Source of the DNA: a virus | DNA: 42,133 nt | Virus record (IMG/VR): IMGVR_UViG_3300047378_000147 | Span: 1-42,133 of that record | Strand: one strand, 5' to 3' | Shown: positions 1 through 7,388 of the stretch, in pieces | How positions within the stretch are numbered: the first letter of the stretch is position 1 | Layout of the letters: every line of letters begins with the position of its first letter | Position numbers and translations under genes: made by a program | Notes under the pieces: model-generated | What the model saw: only the letters and a program-made list of their open reading frames with translations | Databases searched by the model: none | What the model was told of the DNA's origin: nothing

Positions 1-42
1 TCTTTACACAATAAAAAAAATAAACGAAAATAAATAAATAAT

Positions 43-483
43 ATGACACTAACTGAAGAAAAAATGATAAAAATAGCTAAGCAAAAGCTTGGTTTAGAAG
101 TAACTGACAGCTTTGATAATAGCTGCGACTTGTACTGCTACAATGAATCTACTGTAGATGGCTATGATGTATGGGTATTAACTCATAGTTTAAAAGATAT
201 AAACATATGTGAAAATGTATACTATTATGAATCTGACTTAGCATCTGCTGTTATGGAAGAAATTCAATACAATGGCGGTAGCGAAACTCTATTACATATG
301 GATGAGTACATGTGGGACGACTTATATATGGACGATCAAATGCTAGAATATTTCGGTGAAAATATCGATGACATTGTTGAAAACAATGATGAAGAAGGCT
401 ATGGTTTAACTAAAGCTGAAATACAAGAATTAAAAGATGAATATGGCTTAGAAGCCGAAGAAATTGAAGAAACTGTTAGTTAG
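43..483 (+). CDS. Acidic hypothetical protein (146 aa)
   Basis: First gene of the plus arm; the start follows an A/T-rich leader with no Shine-Dalgarno. The protein is strongly acidic, especially its C-terminal half, which has runs of Asp/Glu around residues 85-125 and a Glu-rich end. It has no signal peptide or membrane segment. The N-terminal half has an alternating hydrophobic pattern (DVWVLTHS, NVYYYESDL) suggesting a small beta-rich fold. I recognise no enzymatic motif. Acidic early phage proteins sometimes mimic DNA or bind host proteins, but nothing here proves that. Upstream bases 4-42 weakly resemble the repeated element found before other gene blocks. Confidence 0.7.
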   Translation: MTLTEEKMIKIAKQKLGLEVTDSFDNSCDLYCYNESTVDGYDVWVLTHSLKDINICENVYYYESDLASAVMEEIQYNGGSETLLHMDEYMWDDLYMDDQMLEYFGENIDDIVENNDEEGYGLTKAEIQELKDEYGLEAEEIEETVS

Positions 484-501
484 TTAATAGTAGTTTAGTT
501 T

Positions 502-564
502 CCACGTTAGCTCGTACTTTCCCTTCGGCGTAAGCCCACAGGTGACGGTACGGGCTTTTCGTGG
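502..564 (+). promoter_or_regulatory. Structured RNA leader, candidate cis-regulatory element
   Basis: This GC-rich island in an AT-rich region folds by simple pairing. CCACG (502-506) pairs with CGTGG (560-564). AGCTCGTAC (509-517) pairs with GTACGGGCT (548-556) over nine pairs with one G-U. Inside, GGC-GTAA-GCC (527-536) forms a small GNRA-type hairpin. An alternative pairing, AAGCCC (532-537) with GGGCTT (552-557), competes with the long helix. The outer helix ends one base before the ATG at 566, so folding would control access to that start. I could not match it to a riboswitch or ribozyme class. It might instead be a small RNA or a processing site. Confidence 0.6.
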
Positions 565-565
565 T

Positions 566-766
566 ATGAGAACATTTGAAAAATATAAACAAAACCTAAG
601 ACAACATGGTGATGAGATATGGTCTTATTCTACTCATGTTGCAACTATAATATACGATAAAGACTACCATAAATCACATTTAAAACAACTTGGCTGGTGG
701 TCTGTTACTACACAAAAACACATTAACTACGCTGCTAAAGAACTAAACTTAGAGCTAGTTAAATAA
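566..766 (+). CDS. Small conserved phage protein (66 aa), DUF8033-like
   Basis: I chose ATG 566 over an in-frame GTG at 542 because the GTG lies inside the structured RNA element. The product is a small soluble protein with a central SYSTHVATI segment and LGWWSVTTQKHINYAAKEL near the C-terminus. This pattern recalls small proteins common in marine phages (DUF8033-type), a resemblance from memory. Function is unknown. It sits between the RNA element and the first copy of the repeated 37-nt element, so it is probably a short transcription unit of its own or the end of the first one. Confidence 0.7.
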   Translation: MRTFEKYKQNLRQHGDEIWSYSTHVATIIYDKDYHKSHLKQLGWWSVTTQKHINYAAKELNLELVK

Positions 767-767
767 T

Positions 768-804
768 TACAAACTAAATACGATAACTAACGGATAATAT
801 TATT
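768..804 (+). promoter_or_regulatory. Repeated 37-nt upstream element, copy A
   Basis: The element reads TACAAACTAAATACGATA, five variable bases, CGGATAATA, five bases, then the ATG at 805. An element with the same two blocks and the same spacing stands before the gene at 7664. GATAAT resembles a -10 box and ACAAAC lies 18 bases upstream of it, so it may be a phage promoter giving a nearly leaderless mRNA. A translation-initiation element is the alternative. Confidence 0.65.
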
Positions 805-1113
805 ATGATGAACGAAGATGAAATAGAAAGACTAGCTGACTTGTTGTTCGATAGAATAATGGAAAAGCAAGAAGAAGCAGACAGAGAGTATGCTCAACAA
901 ATAATGAAATTAGCTAAAGATGGTTATGTTGTTGACGACATAACTGACAAACTAGAACTTAATGAAGAAGAAAAACTAGTAGGTGAATTAGCTAAAATGC
1001 AGACAATTATGATGATTCTCGAAGACAGAGAAGAGTATGAAAAAGCTGCAGTAATACAAAAGAAAATTAAAAATATAAACAAGAAATTAAATAATGGATC
1101 AGGAAAATATTAA
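805..1113 (+). CDS. Hypothetical protein with UVR-like C-terminal helix pair (102 aa)
   Basis: The gene starts five bases after the repeated upstream element. A second ATG follows at once, so the start is 805 or 808. The protein is highly charged and almost all helical. Around residues 70-95 the LEDREEYEKAAVIQKKIKNI stretch resembles the UVR motif of UvrB and Clp adaptor proteins, a short helical hairpin for protein contacts. No catalytic motif is visible. It overlaps the DNA ligase gene by 20 bases, so the two are probably co-expressed. A role as an adaptor in replication or repair is possible but inferred. Confidence 0.7.
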   Translation: MMNEDEIERLADLLFDRIMEKQEEADREYAQQIMKLAKDGYVVDDITDKLELNEEEKLVGELAKMQTIMMILEDREEYEKAAVIQKKIKNINKKLNNGSGKY

Positions 1114-1939
1114 AGCAATGCTAGCGCATAAGTATAATGAAGATAAAGCAGATTACCCTGCATACATACAACCAAAACTAGATGGTGTACGTTGTCTATT
1201 TACTGCCAAAGGCGCGTTCTCTCGTGCTGATAATCAGTTTATGAATGTAGAACATATTGAACAAGCTTTAAAGCCTTTCTTTGCAAAAAATCCTACAGCT
1301 GTGCTTGATGGCGAGCTATACAATCACGGACTAAAAGATGACTTTGAAAAGATTATATCTCTTGTTAAAAAGAAAAAACCAACTAAAGATGATAGAGTTG
1401 AAGCGGCTGAGCTAGTAGAGTATCACATTTATGATGTAGCTAGTATGACAATAGCTAATTATACTACAAGATTAAATTATATAAATTCAATATCAAACTT
1501 TCAATGGAATCATATACTACGTAGAGTTGATACTAAAGTTGCATTAGACTTTGACGATGCTCTTAAAATGCACAAGAAAAACCTTAAACTAGGTTATGAA
1601 GGCAGTATATACAGATCATTTGAAGGTAAATACAAAGGTACAAGATCATGGGATCTTATGAAGTTTAAAGACTTTCACGATGCAGAAGCTACAATTGTTG
1701 GCTATGAGATAGGTAAAGGCAAGCGCGAAGGTACTCTTGGTAAGTTTATTATGCAAGATTATGAAGGTAATGAGTTTGGTTGTCCTCCAGGTAAAGGCTA
1801 CAATTACAAAGACTTAGCTAATATGCTAGAAAATATACACGACTACATCGGTCAGTATGCTACATTTACATACTTCGAGCGAACTAAAGCAGGTAGTTAC
1901 AGACATCCACATTATAAAGCAATAAGAAATTATGAGTGA
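1094..1939 (+). CDS. ATP-dependent DNA ligase (281 aa)
   Basis: Seals nicks with ATP during phage replication and recombination. The nucleotidyltransferase core is clear: motif I KLDGVR at residues 28-33 with the adenylated Lys28, motif III LDGELYNHG at about 71-79, motif IV YEGSIYR at 168-174, and motif V SWDLMKFK at about 185-192. A C-terminal OB-fold part follows (GYEIGKGKREGTLG and beyond). At 281 aa it is a minimal ligase, shorter than T7 ligase (359 aa) and without a DNA-binding domain. It overlaps both neighbours by a few bases, consistent with translational coupling. Confidence 0.95.
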   Translation: MDQENIKAMLAHKYNEDKADYPAYIQPKLDGVRCLFTAKGAFSRADNQFMNVEHIEQALKPFFAKNPTAVLDGELYNHGLKDDFEKIISLVKKKKPTKDDRVEAAELVEYHIYDVASMTIANYTTRLNYINSISNFQWNHILRRVDTKVALDFDDALKMHKKNLKLGYEGSIYRSFEGKYKGTRSWDLMKFKDFHDAEATIVGYEIGKGKREGTLGKFIMQDYEGNEFGCPPGKGYNYKDLANMLENIHDYIGQYATFTYFERTKAGSYRHPHYKAIRNYE

Positions 1940-2102
1940 TTATGAAGCAACAGGTTTGGCAGAAGGTTTTATATCAGCTGAATCAGAAGAACAAGTAATA
2001 AATGCTTGGCAACATTTACACGACACCGGTCTTGCTTATAAACTGCAAGGCTGGTTTGGTAGAAATGCACAACGTCTATTAGAAGCAGGGATAATACAAT
2101 GA
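1932..2102 (+). CDS. Small conserved phage protein (56 aa)
   Basis: This short ORF overlaps the ligase stop by 8 bases and ends in an ATGA overlap with the next gene. The protein has EGFISAESEEQVINAW followed by LHDTGLAYKLQGWFGR and a LLEAGII ending. I recognise this as a widespread family of roughly 50-70 aa phage proteins with an acidic helix and a 'TGLAY-LQG-GR-A' core. Function is unknown. Its conserved pattern and tight coupling to neighbours support a real gene despite its size. Confidence 0.75.
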   Translation: MSDYEATGLAEGFISAESEEQVINAWQHLHDTGLAYKLQGWFGRNAQRLLEAGIIQ

Positions 2103-2254
2103 ACAATAACTGCAACTACTCAGGTCTTGCCTCTACAGAATCGTGGGGCAAGCCTACATGCGAGATGTGTAATAAAATTATGAACCAAGAAGACTACGAC
2201 TACTGCGATATATGCGGTGATTGTTTAGAAGACGAGGGTGGATTTACAATTTAA
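2099..2254 (+). CDS. Small zinc-finger-like protein (51 aa)
   Basis: Starts in an ATGA overlap with the preceding stop. Cysteines occur as CEMC and CDICGDC, a CxxC...CxxCxxC layout typical of a small zinc ribbon. The rest is polar and acidic. It may bind nucleic acid or a protein partner; the sequence alone does not tell. Coupling to the neighbouring mini-genes supports its reality. Confidence 0.65.
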   Translation: MNNNCNYSGLASTESWGKPTCEMCNKIMNQEDYDYCDICGDCLEDEGGFTI

Positions 2255-2260
2255 AAAAAT

Positions 2261-2380
2261 ATGAGAAGATTAATATATGATATGTTTTATGCTGATGAGA
2301 TCAGCGAAGACGTGGCTTACAAACTAATTGATAAGCTAAATAAAATAAGAGATAAAACTAAATATAGCTGGGAACGATGA
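2261..2380 (+). CDS. Mini-protein, hypothetical (39 aa)
   Basis: A short ORF six bases after the preceding stop, ending in an ATGA overlap with the next. The product is a single predicted helix region (SEDVAYKLIDKLNKIRDK) with mixed charge. I recognise no family. Support comes from the chain of coupled starts and stops in this stretch and from the absence of any competing reading on the strand. Confidence 0.5.
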   Translation: MRRLIYDMFYADEISEDVAYKLIDKLNKIRDKTKYSWER

Positions 2381-2547
2381 AAGAGATACTTAAAAAACGT
2401 AGATGTTTATCACATAGAAGATATGTAGAACATCGTATGGCACAGCTTCAAACTGAGATATTCAATGATGCTATGGCAACAGGAGTAGTTAACTTAGAAA
2501 AAAGACAACAATTATTAAAATATAGAACACATTTAAATAACTTATGA
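2377..2547 (+). CDS. Mini-protein, basic and helical, hypothetical (56 aa)
   Basis: Begins with an ATGA overlap and ends with another, so it is the middle of a translationally coupled chain. The N-terminus is very basic (KEILKKRRCLSHRRYVEHR), and the rest looks like two amphipathic helices. Basic charge suggests nucleic-acid contact, but no known domain is visible. Confidence 0.5.
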   Translation: MKEILKKRRCLSHRRYVEHRMAQLQTEIFNDAMATGVVNLEKRQQLLKYRTHLNNL

Positions 2548-2660
2548 CAAATAAAATACAACCAATATTTAATTCTTTTCAAGAATATATAGAAGCAGAA
2601 GATATGATATTTAAAACGTTGCAAGACAGTGTGACACATGGTAGTAAAGATATAGAGTAA
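2544..2660 (+). CDS. Mini-protein, hypothetical (38 aa)
   Basis: The last of the coupled mini-genes, starting in an ATGA overlap and ending seven bases before the regulator gene at 2668. The short mostly acidic peptide has one helical stretch (FNSFQEYIEAEDMIFKTL). No family was recognised. It may be expressed mainly to couple translation into the downstream regulator. Confidence 0.45.
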   Translation: MTNKIQPIFNSFQEYIEAEDMIFKTLQDSVTHGSKDIE

Positions 2661-2667
2661 GGGGCAA

Positions 2668-3288
2668 ATGTCACACCGTAACTTAAAATATTTAAACGAA
2701 AATAGAATTATATATCGTAGGTATTCTTCAGATATACCAACATCTAGCCATAGCTGGGGTTGGTATTATGCTGATGGTACTCATGGGTATTATGCTCTGT
2801 TTAATAATAAAGCTAAAATAAATACTATTAGATCTTTAAAATGGCATTTGTTAACTTTATGGTATCTAAATCATAATTTAGATAAAAGTAAATTTAAGAT
2901 GTTAGCAGAGTATATTATATACAAAGAAAATGGATTCGTAACTTTTAACATCGGAAATAAACTAATTAATCAAGTGGTTGAAGATGTGTTTAAACAAGAT
3001 CTTGATCAACCGCCAAAAAACAGACTACGTAAAATAGTATTTAAAGACTCATCTGGTCTTAGTACTGTTGAAAAACTACAAATAGTAGGTAAAATAATAG
3101 GTGGTAGTAAAGGTATCAAAGAGGACGATGTATACGAAGCCATGTTATACATACATGAAAACGGTTTGATTACAGTAAAAAAAATAGCTAAAGTATTGAA
3201 ATGTACAACTAGAACTATTTATAGACATATGAGTGAAGAGCTTAAAGAAGAAAAACAATTACTAAATAAACAACATGAAAAAATATAA
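2668..3288 (+). CDS. Putative HTH transcriptional regulator (206 aa)
   Basis: The C-terminal 45 residues form a helix-turn-helix: a first helix near ITVKKIAKVLKC, a turn, then the recognition helix TTRTIYRHMSEEL. The N-terminal part has an aromatic segment (SHSWGWYYADGTHGYYAL) of unknown role. The gene lies directly upstream of, and overlaps by 14 bases, the phage sigma-like factor, so the two probably form a regulatory pair controlling phage gene timing. This start has a GGGG stretch upstream, unlike most others here. A replication-initiator or DNA-binding accessory role is the main alternative. Confidence 0.7.
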   Translation: MSHRNLKYLNENRIIYRRYSSDIPTSSHSWGWYYADGTHGYYALFNNKAKINTIRSLKWHLLTLWYLNHNLDKSKFKMLAEYIIYKENGFVTFNIGNKLINQVVEDVFKQDLDQPPKNRLRKIVFKDSSGLSTVEKLQIVGKIIGGSKGIKEDDVYEAMLYIHENGLITVKKIAKVLKCTTRTIYRHMSEELKEEKQLLNKQHEKI

Positions 3289-4030
3289 TGTAAAAAACTA
3301 CGTTAGATACAAAGAAGATATTAAAAGAGTAATAAAAAGTATACCTAATAAAAGATTTATAGATTATACTTCTGAAGAATTAAAAATAATATTCTTACCA
3401 TTAGTAGAAAATATAGGTAGAAAATTCGCAACTTCTCAAGAAGCTTCAGGTGTTATGTCTATTAATGATATAATACAAGAAGGTAGTTTACAGTTATGCA
3501 AAGCTGTAGATAAAATAGATAGAAATAGATTATTTGAATCTGAAGACATTGAGAAAACTTTAAAATCGTTTTTAGCTAAAAGAATAAGAGGTGGTATACG
3601 TAGAGCTGTAGATACAAATAGAGGTACAATGAGAATACCAGAGCATAAACTAAATGAAATAAGAAAAGATGGAGGCAAAGATAAAAAAATGGTTGCTATG
3701 TTCTTTAATAGCATATTTTTAAGTATTGATGCTGTAACTAACGACGAAGATATGGTTTATCAAATACCTGATAAATCAGATCCTTACAATGAAACTTTAC
3801 TAAACTCTTACATTATGAGTTTATTAACTAAATACCTTGATTTTAATGAAATGTTAGTATTAAGCAAGAGTTATGGTTTAGATGGTCCAAAATGGTCTGC
3901 TAATGAAATAGCAACAGCTTTAGAGATTAAAGGCATCTCTGCATATGTAAGAGTATCAGAGCTTAAAAAACAAGCAGTACAAAAACTTATAGATAATGTA
4001 GATCACTCGCAAGTGCTTGATTATCTGTAA
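3275..4030 (+). CDS. Sigma-70-like RNA polymerase factor (251 aa)
   Basis: Predicted to direct host RNA polymerase to phage promoters. Residues about 60-130 match sigma region 2: INDIIQEGSLQLCKAVDK resembles region 2.2 'DLIQEGNIGLMKAVDKF', and FLAKRIRGGIRRAVDTNRG then MRIPEH resembles region 2.4 and the start of region 3 ('RTIRIPVH'). Residues about 190-240 match region 4: FNEMLVLSKSYGL followed by the HTH SANEIATALEIKGISAYVRVSELKKQAVQKL. Region 1.1 is absent, as in small alternative sigmas. It overlaps the HTH regulator by 14 bases. The repeated 37-nt element is a plausible target, an inference only. Confidence 0.85.
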   Translation: MKKYNVKNYVRYKEDIKRVIKSIPNKRFIDYTSEELKIIFLPLVENIGRKFATSQEASGVMSINDIIQEGSLQLCKAVDKIDRNRLFESEDIEKTLKSFLAKRIRGGIRRAVDTNRGTMRIPEHKLNEIRKDGGKDKKMVAMFFNSIFLSIDAVTNDEDMVYQIPDKSDPYNETLLNSYIMSLLTKYLDFNEMLVLSKSYGLDGPKWSANEIATALEIKGISAYVRVSELKKQAVQKLIDNVDHSQVLDYL

Positions 4031-4060
4031 AATACAATATAAACCTGTAATTATATATAT
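4023..4060 (+). promoter_or_regulatory. Degenerate copy C of the repeated upstream element
   Basis: Before the ERF gene, AAATACAATA is followed by five bases, CTGTAATTA, seven bases and ATG. This parallels AAATACGATA, five bases, CGGATAATA, five bases and ATG in the two strong copies. It begins at the stop codon of the sigma gene. The match is partial, so it could be chance in AT-rich DNA. Confidence 0.35.
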
Positions 4061-4618
4061 ATGACAATATACCAAAAATTAACCACAATTCAAACAAAGT
4101 TTAAATCGAAGAAGAGTAGATTTAACTCATTCGGCAAGTATTATTTCCGATCTGCCGAAGACATCCTAGAAGCTACAAAACCCTTTTTAAAGGAGTTAGA
4201 CGTTGCAGTAACGATCACTGAAGAGCTAATATCTTTTGATCCTGCTGTACTTAAAGTAACAGCTAAAATTATGAATGGCGAAGCCGATGCAGGTTTAGGT
4301 TCTCATAAGCACGCTGAAGCTGTAGCTATTGTAGGTGTTGACTTAGATCAGAAAGGTATGCAGATGCCACAAAGATATGGTGCAGCTAGTTCTTATGGTA
4401 AGAAGTATGCGCTAGGCAATTTGTTCTTGATTGATGATACTCAAGATTCGGATGCCACTAATACACACGGTAAAAATAAAACAATAACTCAAAAAGCTAT
4501 TTCAACAGCTCAGTTAATAAAAGCTAAAGAATATGTTAAAAGCGGTGGCCAAGTAAGTGCAATAAAATCTAAATATAATTTGACAAAAGAGCAAGAACAA
4601 GAGTTAGTTACATTATGA
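4061..4618 (+). CDS. ERF-family single-strand annealing protein (185 aa)
   Basis: Predicted recombinase that anneals complementary single strands in phage recombination and concatemer formation. Residues about 1-130 are ERF-like: an N-terminal helical region (YQKLTTIQTKFKSKKS), then YYFRSAEDILEATKPFLKEL, and the diagnostic segment GAASSYGKKYALGNLFLIDD followed by acidic DSDA. The C-terminal 50 residues are a separate helical, basic tail. It is joined by an ATGA overlap to a PD-(D/E)XK nuclease gene, the classic annealase plus exonuclease pairing. Confidence 0.88.
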   Translation: MTIYQKLTTIQTKFKSKKSRFNSFGKYYFRSAEDILEATKPFLKELDVAVTITEELISFDPAVLKVTAKIMNGEADAGLGSHKHAEAVAIVGVDLDQKGMQMPQRYGAASSYGKKYALGNLFLIDDTQDSDATNTHGKNKTITQKAISTAQLIKAKEYVKSGGQVSAIKSKYNLTKEQEQELVTL

Positions 4619-5349
4619 AAAATAAAAAAGAAATACTAGAGAAGCTAAAAGATGACGAGCATTACTATGGTGAGTTCGGTAAGCAGTTTATATCTAACTC
4701 AGATATAAGAACACTTATGACAAACCCACTAGGATTTAAAGAGCCATCTATTCAAGCTCCTCATTTTCTTATTGGTGGTTATTTTCATACTGCAATACTA
4801 GAACCTGAAAAAATAAAGAACTTCAAAATAGTTGAAGCCTCATCACGTAATACAAAGCTTTACAAAGAAATAACAAATGGAGAAGTTTGTTTATTACAAC
4901 ATGAGGTTGATAAAACAGAAGCATTAGTTGATAAGATGATGAATAATAAAATATGCAGAGAACTTATACATACTGATGGTAATGATTTTGAAGTTCCTGG
5001 TGTTGCTGAAGTATATGGCAACATGTGGAAAGGTAAAGCAGATATTGTTAACCACAAAGAAAAACTAGTTGTTGATCTTAAGACTACATCAGACTTAGAG
5101 AAGTTTCATTGGTCAGCTAAGAAGTACAACTACGATAGTCAAGCTTACATATACAGCCAGTTATTTGGTTATGATATGTTGTTTATAGCTATCGACAAAA
5201 ACACGGGTCAAATAGGTATATTTGACTGCTCACAAGAATTTTATAAAACTGGAGCAGATAAAGCTGAAAAAGCTTCTGAAATATACGATCTGTTTTACAA
5301 CAGTGAAAATTTTGATCCTAGTAATTATTTTATAAATAAAACCCTATAA
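4615..5349 (+). CDS. PD-(D/E)XK exonuclease, recombination partner of ERF (244 aa)
   Basis: Likely double-strand DNA exonuclease that makes the single strands used by the annealing protein. The N-terminal part has ISNSDIRTLMTNPLGF and GGYFHTAILEP, typical of the RecE/PDDEXK-like phage exonucleases. The catalytic core is WKGKADIVNHKEKLVVDLKT, giving Asp followed by Asp-x-Lys, and the YDSQAYIYSQLF helix follows with the conserved Gln. It starts within the ERF stop (ATGA) and ends one base before the SSB-like gene. Confidence 0.88.
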   Translation: MKNKKEILEKLKDDEHYYGEFGKQFISNSDIRTLMTNPLGFKEPSIQAPHFLIGGYFHTAILEPEKIKNFKIVEASSRNTKLYKEITNGEVCLLQHEVDKTEALVDKMMNNKICRELIHTDGNDFEVPGVAEVYGNMWKGKADIVNHKEKLVVDLKTTSDLEKFHWSAKKYNYDSQAYIYSQLFGYDMLFIAIDKNTGQIGIFDCSQEFYKTGADKAEKASEIYDLFYNSENFDPSNYFINKTL

Positions 5350-5350
5350 T

Positions 5351-5665
5351 ATGGCAGGAATAATAAAAACAAGTATCAATTTAAATGCAATTGATAAATC
5401 AAAAATAATCGAAGGCAAGAAAGGTAAATACCTACCTATTACGATTACAATTAATGATGAGCCAGATCAGTTTGGAAATCAAGGACCGGTTTGTATAGAT
5501 CAGTCTAAAGAAGAAAGAGAAGCTAAAATAGCTAAAACATATCTTGGTAATTGTAAAGTAGTCTGGACTAATGGTACTTTTCCAGACAAGATACCTTATG
5601 AGGGTGGTGGACAAGCTCCTGCACCTAAAGTACAAGCGAAAGTAGAACCAGATCTACCATTTTAA
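5351..5665 (+). CDS. Single-stranded DNA-binding protein candidate (104 aa)
   Basis: Beta-rich for the first 80 residues (KTSINLNAIDKSKI, YLPITITINDEP, NCKVVWTNG), followed by a Pro/Ala linker and an acidic-hydrophobic tip ending EPDLPF. This tail resembles the DDDIPF tip by which SSB proteins recruit replication enzymes. The position between exonuclease and primase-helicase fits. The OB-fold itself cannot be confirmed by eye and sequence conservation with bacterial SSB is low. Confidence 0.72.
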   Translation: MAGIIKTSINLNAIDKSKIIEGKKGKYLPITITINDEPDQFGNQGPVCIDQSKEEREAKIAKTYLGNCKVVWTNGTFPDKIPYEGGGQAPAPKVQAKVEPDLPF

Positions 5666-5678
5666 TCTAATATAATAA

Positions 5679-7388
5679 ATGCAAGTCGAAGATAAAGAAA
5701 TAAATGGTTTCTTAATTGAAACTTTTAATCAGCACGACTTAGAAGTAGGTAAAACGCAGGGGATTTGTCCCCTGTGTTCATCTTCTAGGAAACCTGAGAA
5801 TAAGAAGGCTAAATGCTCTTCTTATGACTGGGAACGTGGTATCGGTACTTGCCATAACTGTGATAAATCTTACCAATTACATACGTTTAAACGCAAAGGC
5901 AAAGCTGAACGTGAGTATGTATTACCTGAAGTAAAACATAAACCAGTTGAATCTAAAGTTGTTGATTGGTTTAAAACAAGAGGTATATCTAAACAAACCT
6001 TAGATGAGGTTGGTGTAGGTGAAGGTAAAGAGTTTATGCCACAGACCGGTAAACCCGAGAATACTATTCAGTTTAATTATTATGTAGGTGGAAACCTAAC
6101 TAATGTTAAATATAGAGATGGACGTAAAAACTTTAAGCTATATAAAGGAGCAGAAAAAGTATTTTACAATATAGATAATACTGTAGGACATGATACATGT
6201 ATTATAGTTGAAGGCGAAATGGATGTACTAGCTTTACACGAAGCTGGTATTACAAACGCTATATCAGTTCCAAACGGCGCTACATTAAATAGTAATAACT
6301 TAGATTACTTAGATAATTGTATTGATTACTTTATAGACAAAGAAAAGATAATCATCGCGGTAGATAATGATCCACCAGGTATTGCGTTACAAACAGAGCT
6401 TGTAAGACGTCTTGGTGCTGAGGTTTGTTATTTAGCATCATTTGATGACTGTAAAGATGCTAATGAATATCTAATTAAATACAGCGCTTTAGAATTAAAG
6501 TCTAGAGTCTTAGATGCAAGACCTGTACCGTTAGAAAACGTTACAACATTTAAAGACATTGAAGATGAAGTTACAGACTTTGTTCGTAATGGTTTTAAAC
6601 GTGGTTATCAAGTTGGTTTACCTAATTTTGATAACATTTTTTCTACGTATACTAAGCAGTTTATAACTGTAACAGGTATACCTAGTTCAGGTAAGTCAGA
6701 CTTTGTAGATCAAATGGTTGTAGGCTATAACAGAGAGTATGAATGGAAGACGGCGTTTGCATCTCCTGAAAATGCTCCTACGTTTTTACACGCGCACAAG
6801 CTTATGCGTAAAGTATGGGGTGATATGCCTAACAAAGGCGATATTGGTAGAGAAAAATGGAATAAAGTAGCTAATCATGTTAATGATAACTTTTTCTTTA
6901 TTGATATGGAGCGTTATACTTTAGAATCTGTTTTACGTAAAGGCGCTGAGCTAGTTAAACGTAAAGGTATTAAATGCTTAGTTATTGATCCATACAATAA
7001 GGTTAGAGACGTTGATTCACATACTGAAGACGTTAACCGCTATACAATGGAATACTTAACTAAGATTGAAACCTTTGCTAAAAAGTACGATGTACTAGTA
7101 TTTATAGTAGCACATCCAACTAAAATGTATAAGACACAAGATGGTAAAATTGAAGAACCAACGATGTACAATATAAAAGGTGGTGGTGAATGGTACGATG
7201 CTAGTTATCATGGTTTACTTGTTCATCGTGACTATGATAATAAAACAACTAAAGTTAAGGTACTTAAATGTAAGTTTCAAAACTTAGGTGAAAATGGCGC
7301 TGAAGCTTATTTCACTTGGGAACCTAGATCAGGTTGTTTTATACCTCATGAAGTACCTGGCCTTGATGAAGCTATGCCCTGGGAATGA
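5679..7388 (+). CDS. T7 gp4-like DNA primase-helicase (569 aa)
   Basis: Bifunctional replication protein that primes lagging strands and unwinds the fork. Domains in order: zinc-binding region with CPLC (30-33) and CHNC (58-61); TOPRIM primase domain with IIVEGEMD (Glu177) and IIIAVDNDPPG (Asp228, Asp230); DnaB/RecA-type helicase with Walker A GIPSSGKS at 332-339 and Walker B CLVIDPYN around Asp436, then VAHPTKM. The length matches T7 gp4 (566 aa). A strong hairpin lies inside the zinc-region coding sequence. The next gene starts in its stop codon. No DNA polymerase gene is found nearby, unlike in T7. Confidence 0.95.
   Translation: MQVEDKEINGFLIETFNQHDLEVGKTQGICPLCSSSRKPENKKAKCSSYDWERGIGTCHNCDKSYQLHTFKRKGKAEREYVLPEVKHKPVESKVVDWFKTRGISKQTLDEVGVGEGKEFMPQTGKPENTIQFNYYVGGNLTNVKYRDGRKNFKLYKGAEKVFYNIDNTVGHDTCIIVEGEMDVLALHEAGITNAISVPNGATLNSNNLDYLDNCIDYFIDKEKIIIAVDNDPPGIALQTELVRRLGAEVCYLASFDDCKDANEYLIKYSALELKSRVLDARPVPLENVTTFKDIEDEVTDFVRNGFKRGYQVGLPNFDNIFSTYTKQFITVTGIPSSGKSDFVDQMVVGYNREYEWKTAFASPENAPTFLHAHKLMRKVWGDMPNKGDIGREKWNKVANHVNDNFFFIDMERYTLESVLRKGAELVKRKGIKCLVIDPYNKVRDVDSHTEDVNRYTMEYLTKIETFAKKYDVLVFIVAHPTKMYKTQDGKIEEPTMYNIKGGGEWYDASYHGLLVHRDYDNKTTKVKVLKCKFQNLGENGAEAYFTWEPRSGCFIPHEVPGLDEAMPWE
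5754..5777 (+). other. GC-rich hairpin inside the primase gene
   Basis: ACGCAGGGGA (5754-5763) and TCCCCTGTGT (5768-5777) form a 10-bp stem with one G-U pair and a TTTG loop. It is unusually GC-rich for this genome and lies about 75 bases into the gene, in the codons around the first zinc CxxC. No T-run follows, so it is not a standard terminator. It could be a processing or translation-modulating structure, or a by-product of Gly-Cys-Pro codon choice. Confidence 0.5.

Noticed and set aside
502-564. Twister, pistol or hammerhead ribozyme
   Set aside because: The conserved core residues that I remember for these classes are absent, so only 'structured element' can be claimed.
542-565. GTG start giving an eight-residue-longer version of the 66-aa protein
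   Set aside because: The added codons lie inside the folded GC-rich element and look unlike coding sequence; ATG 566 directly after the helix is more natural.
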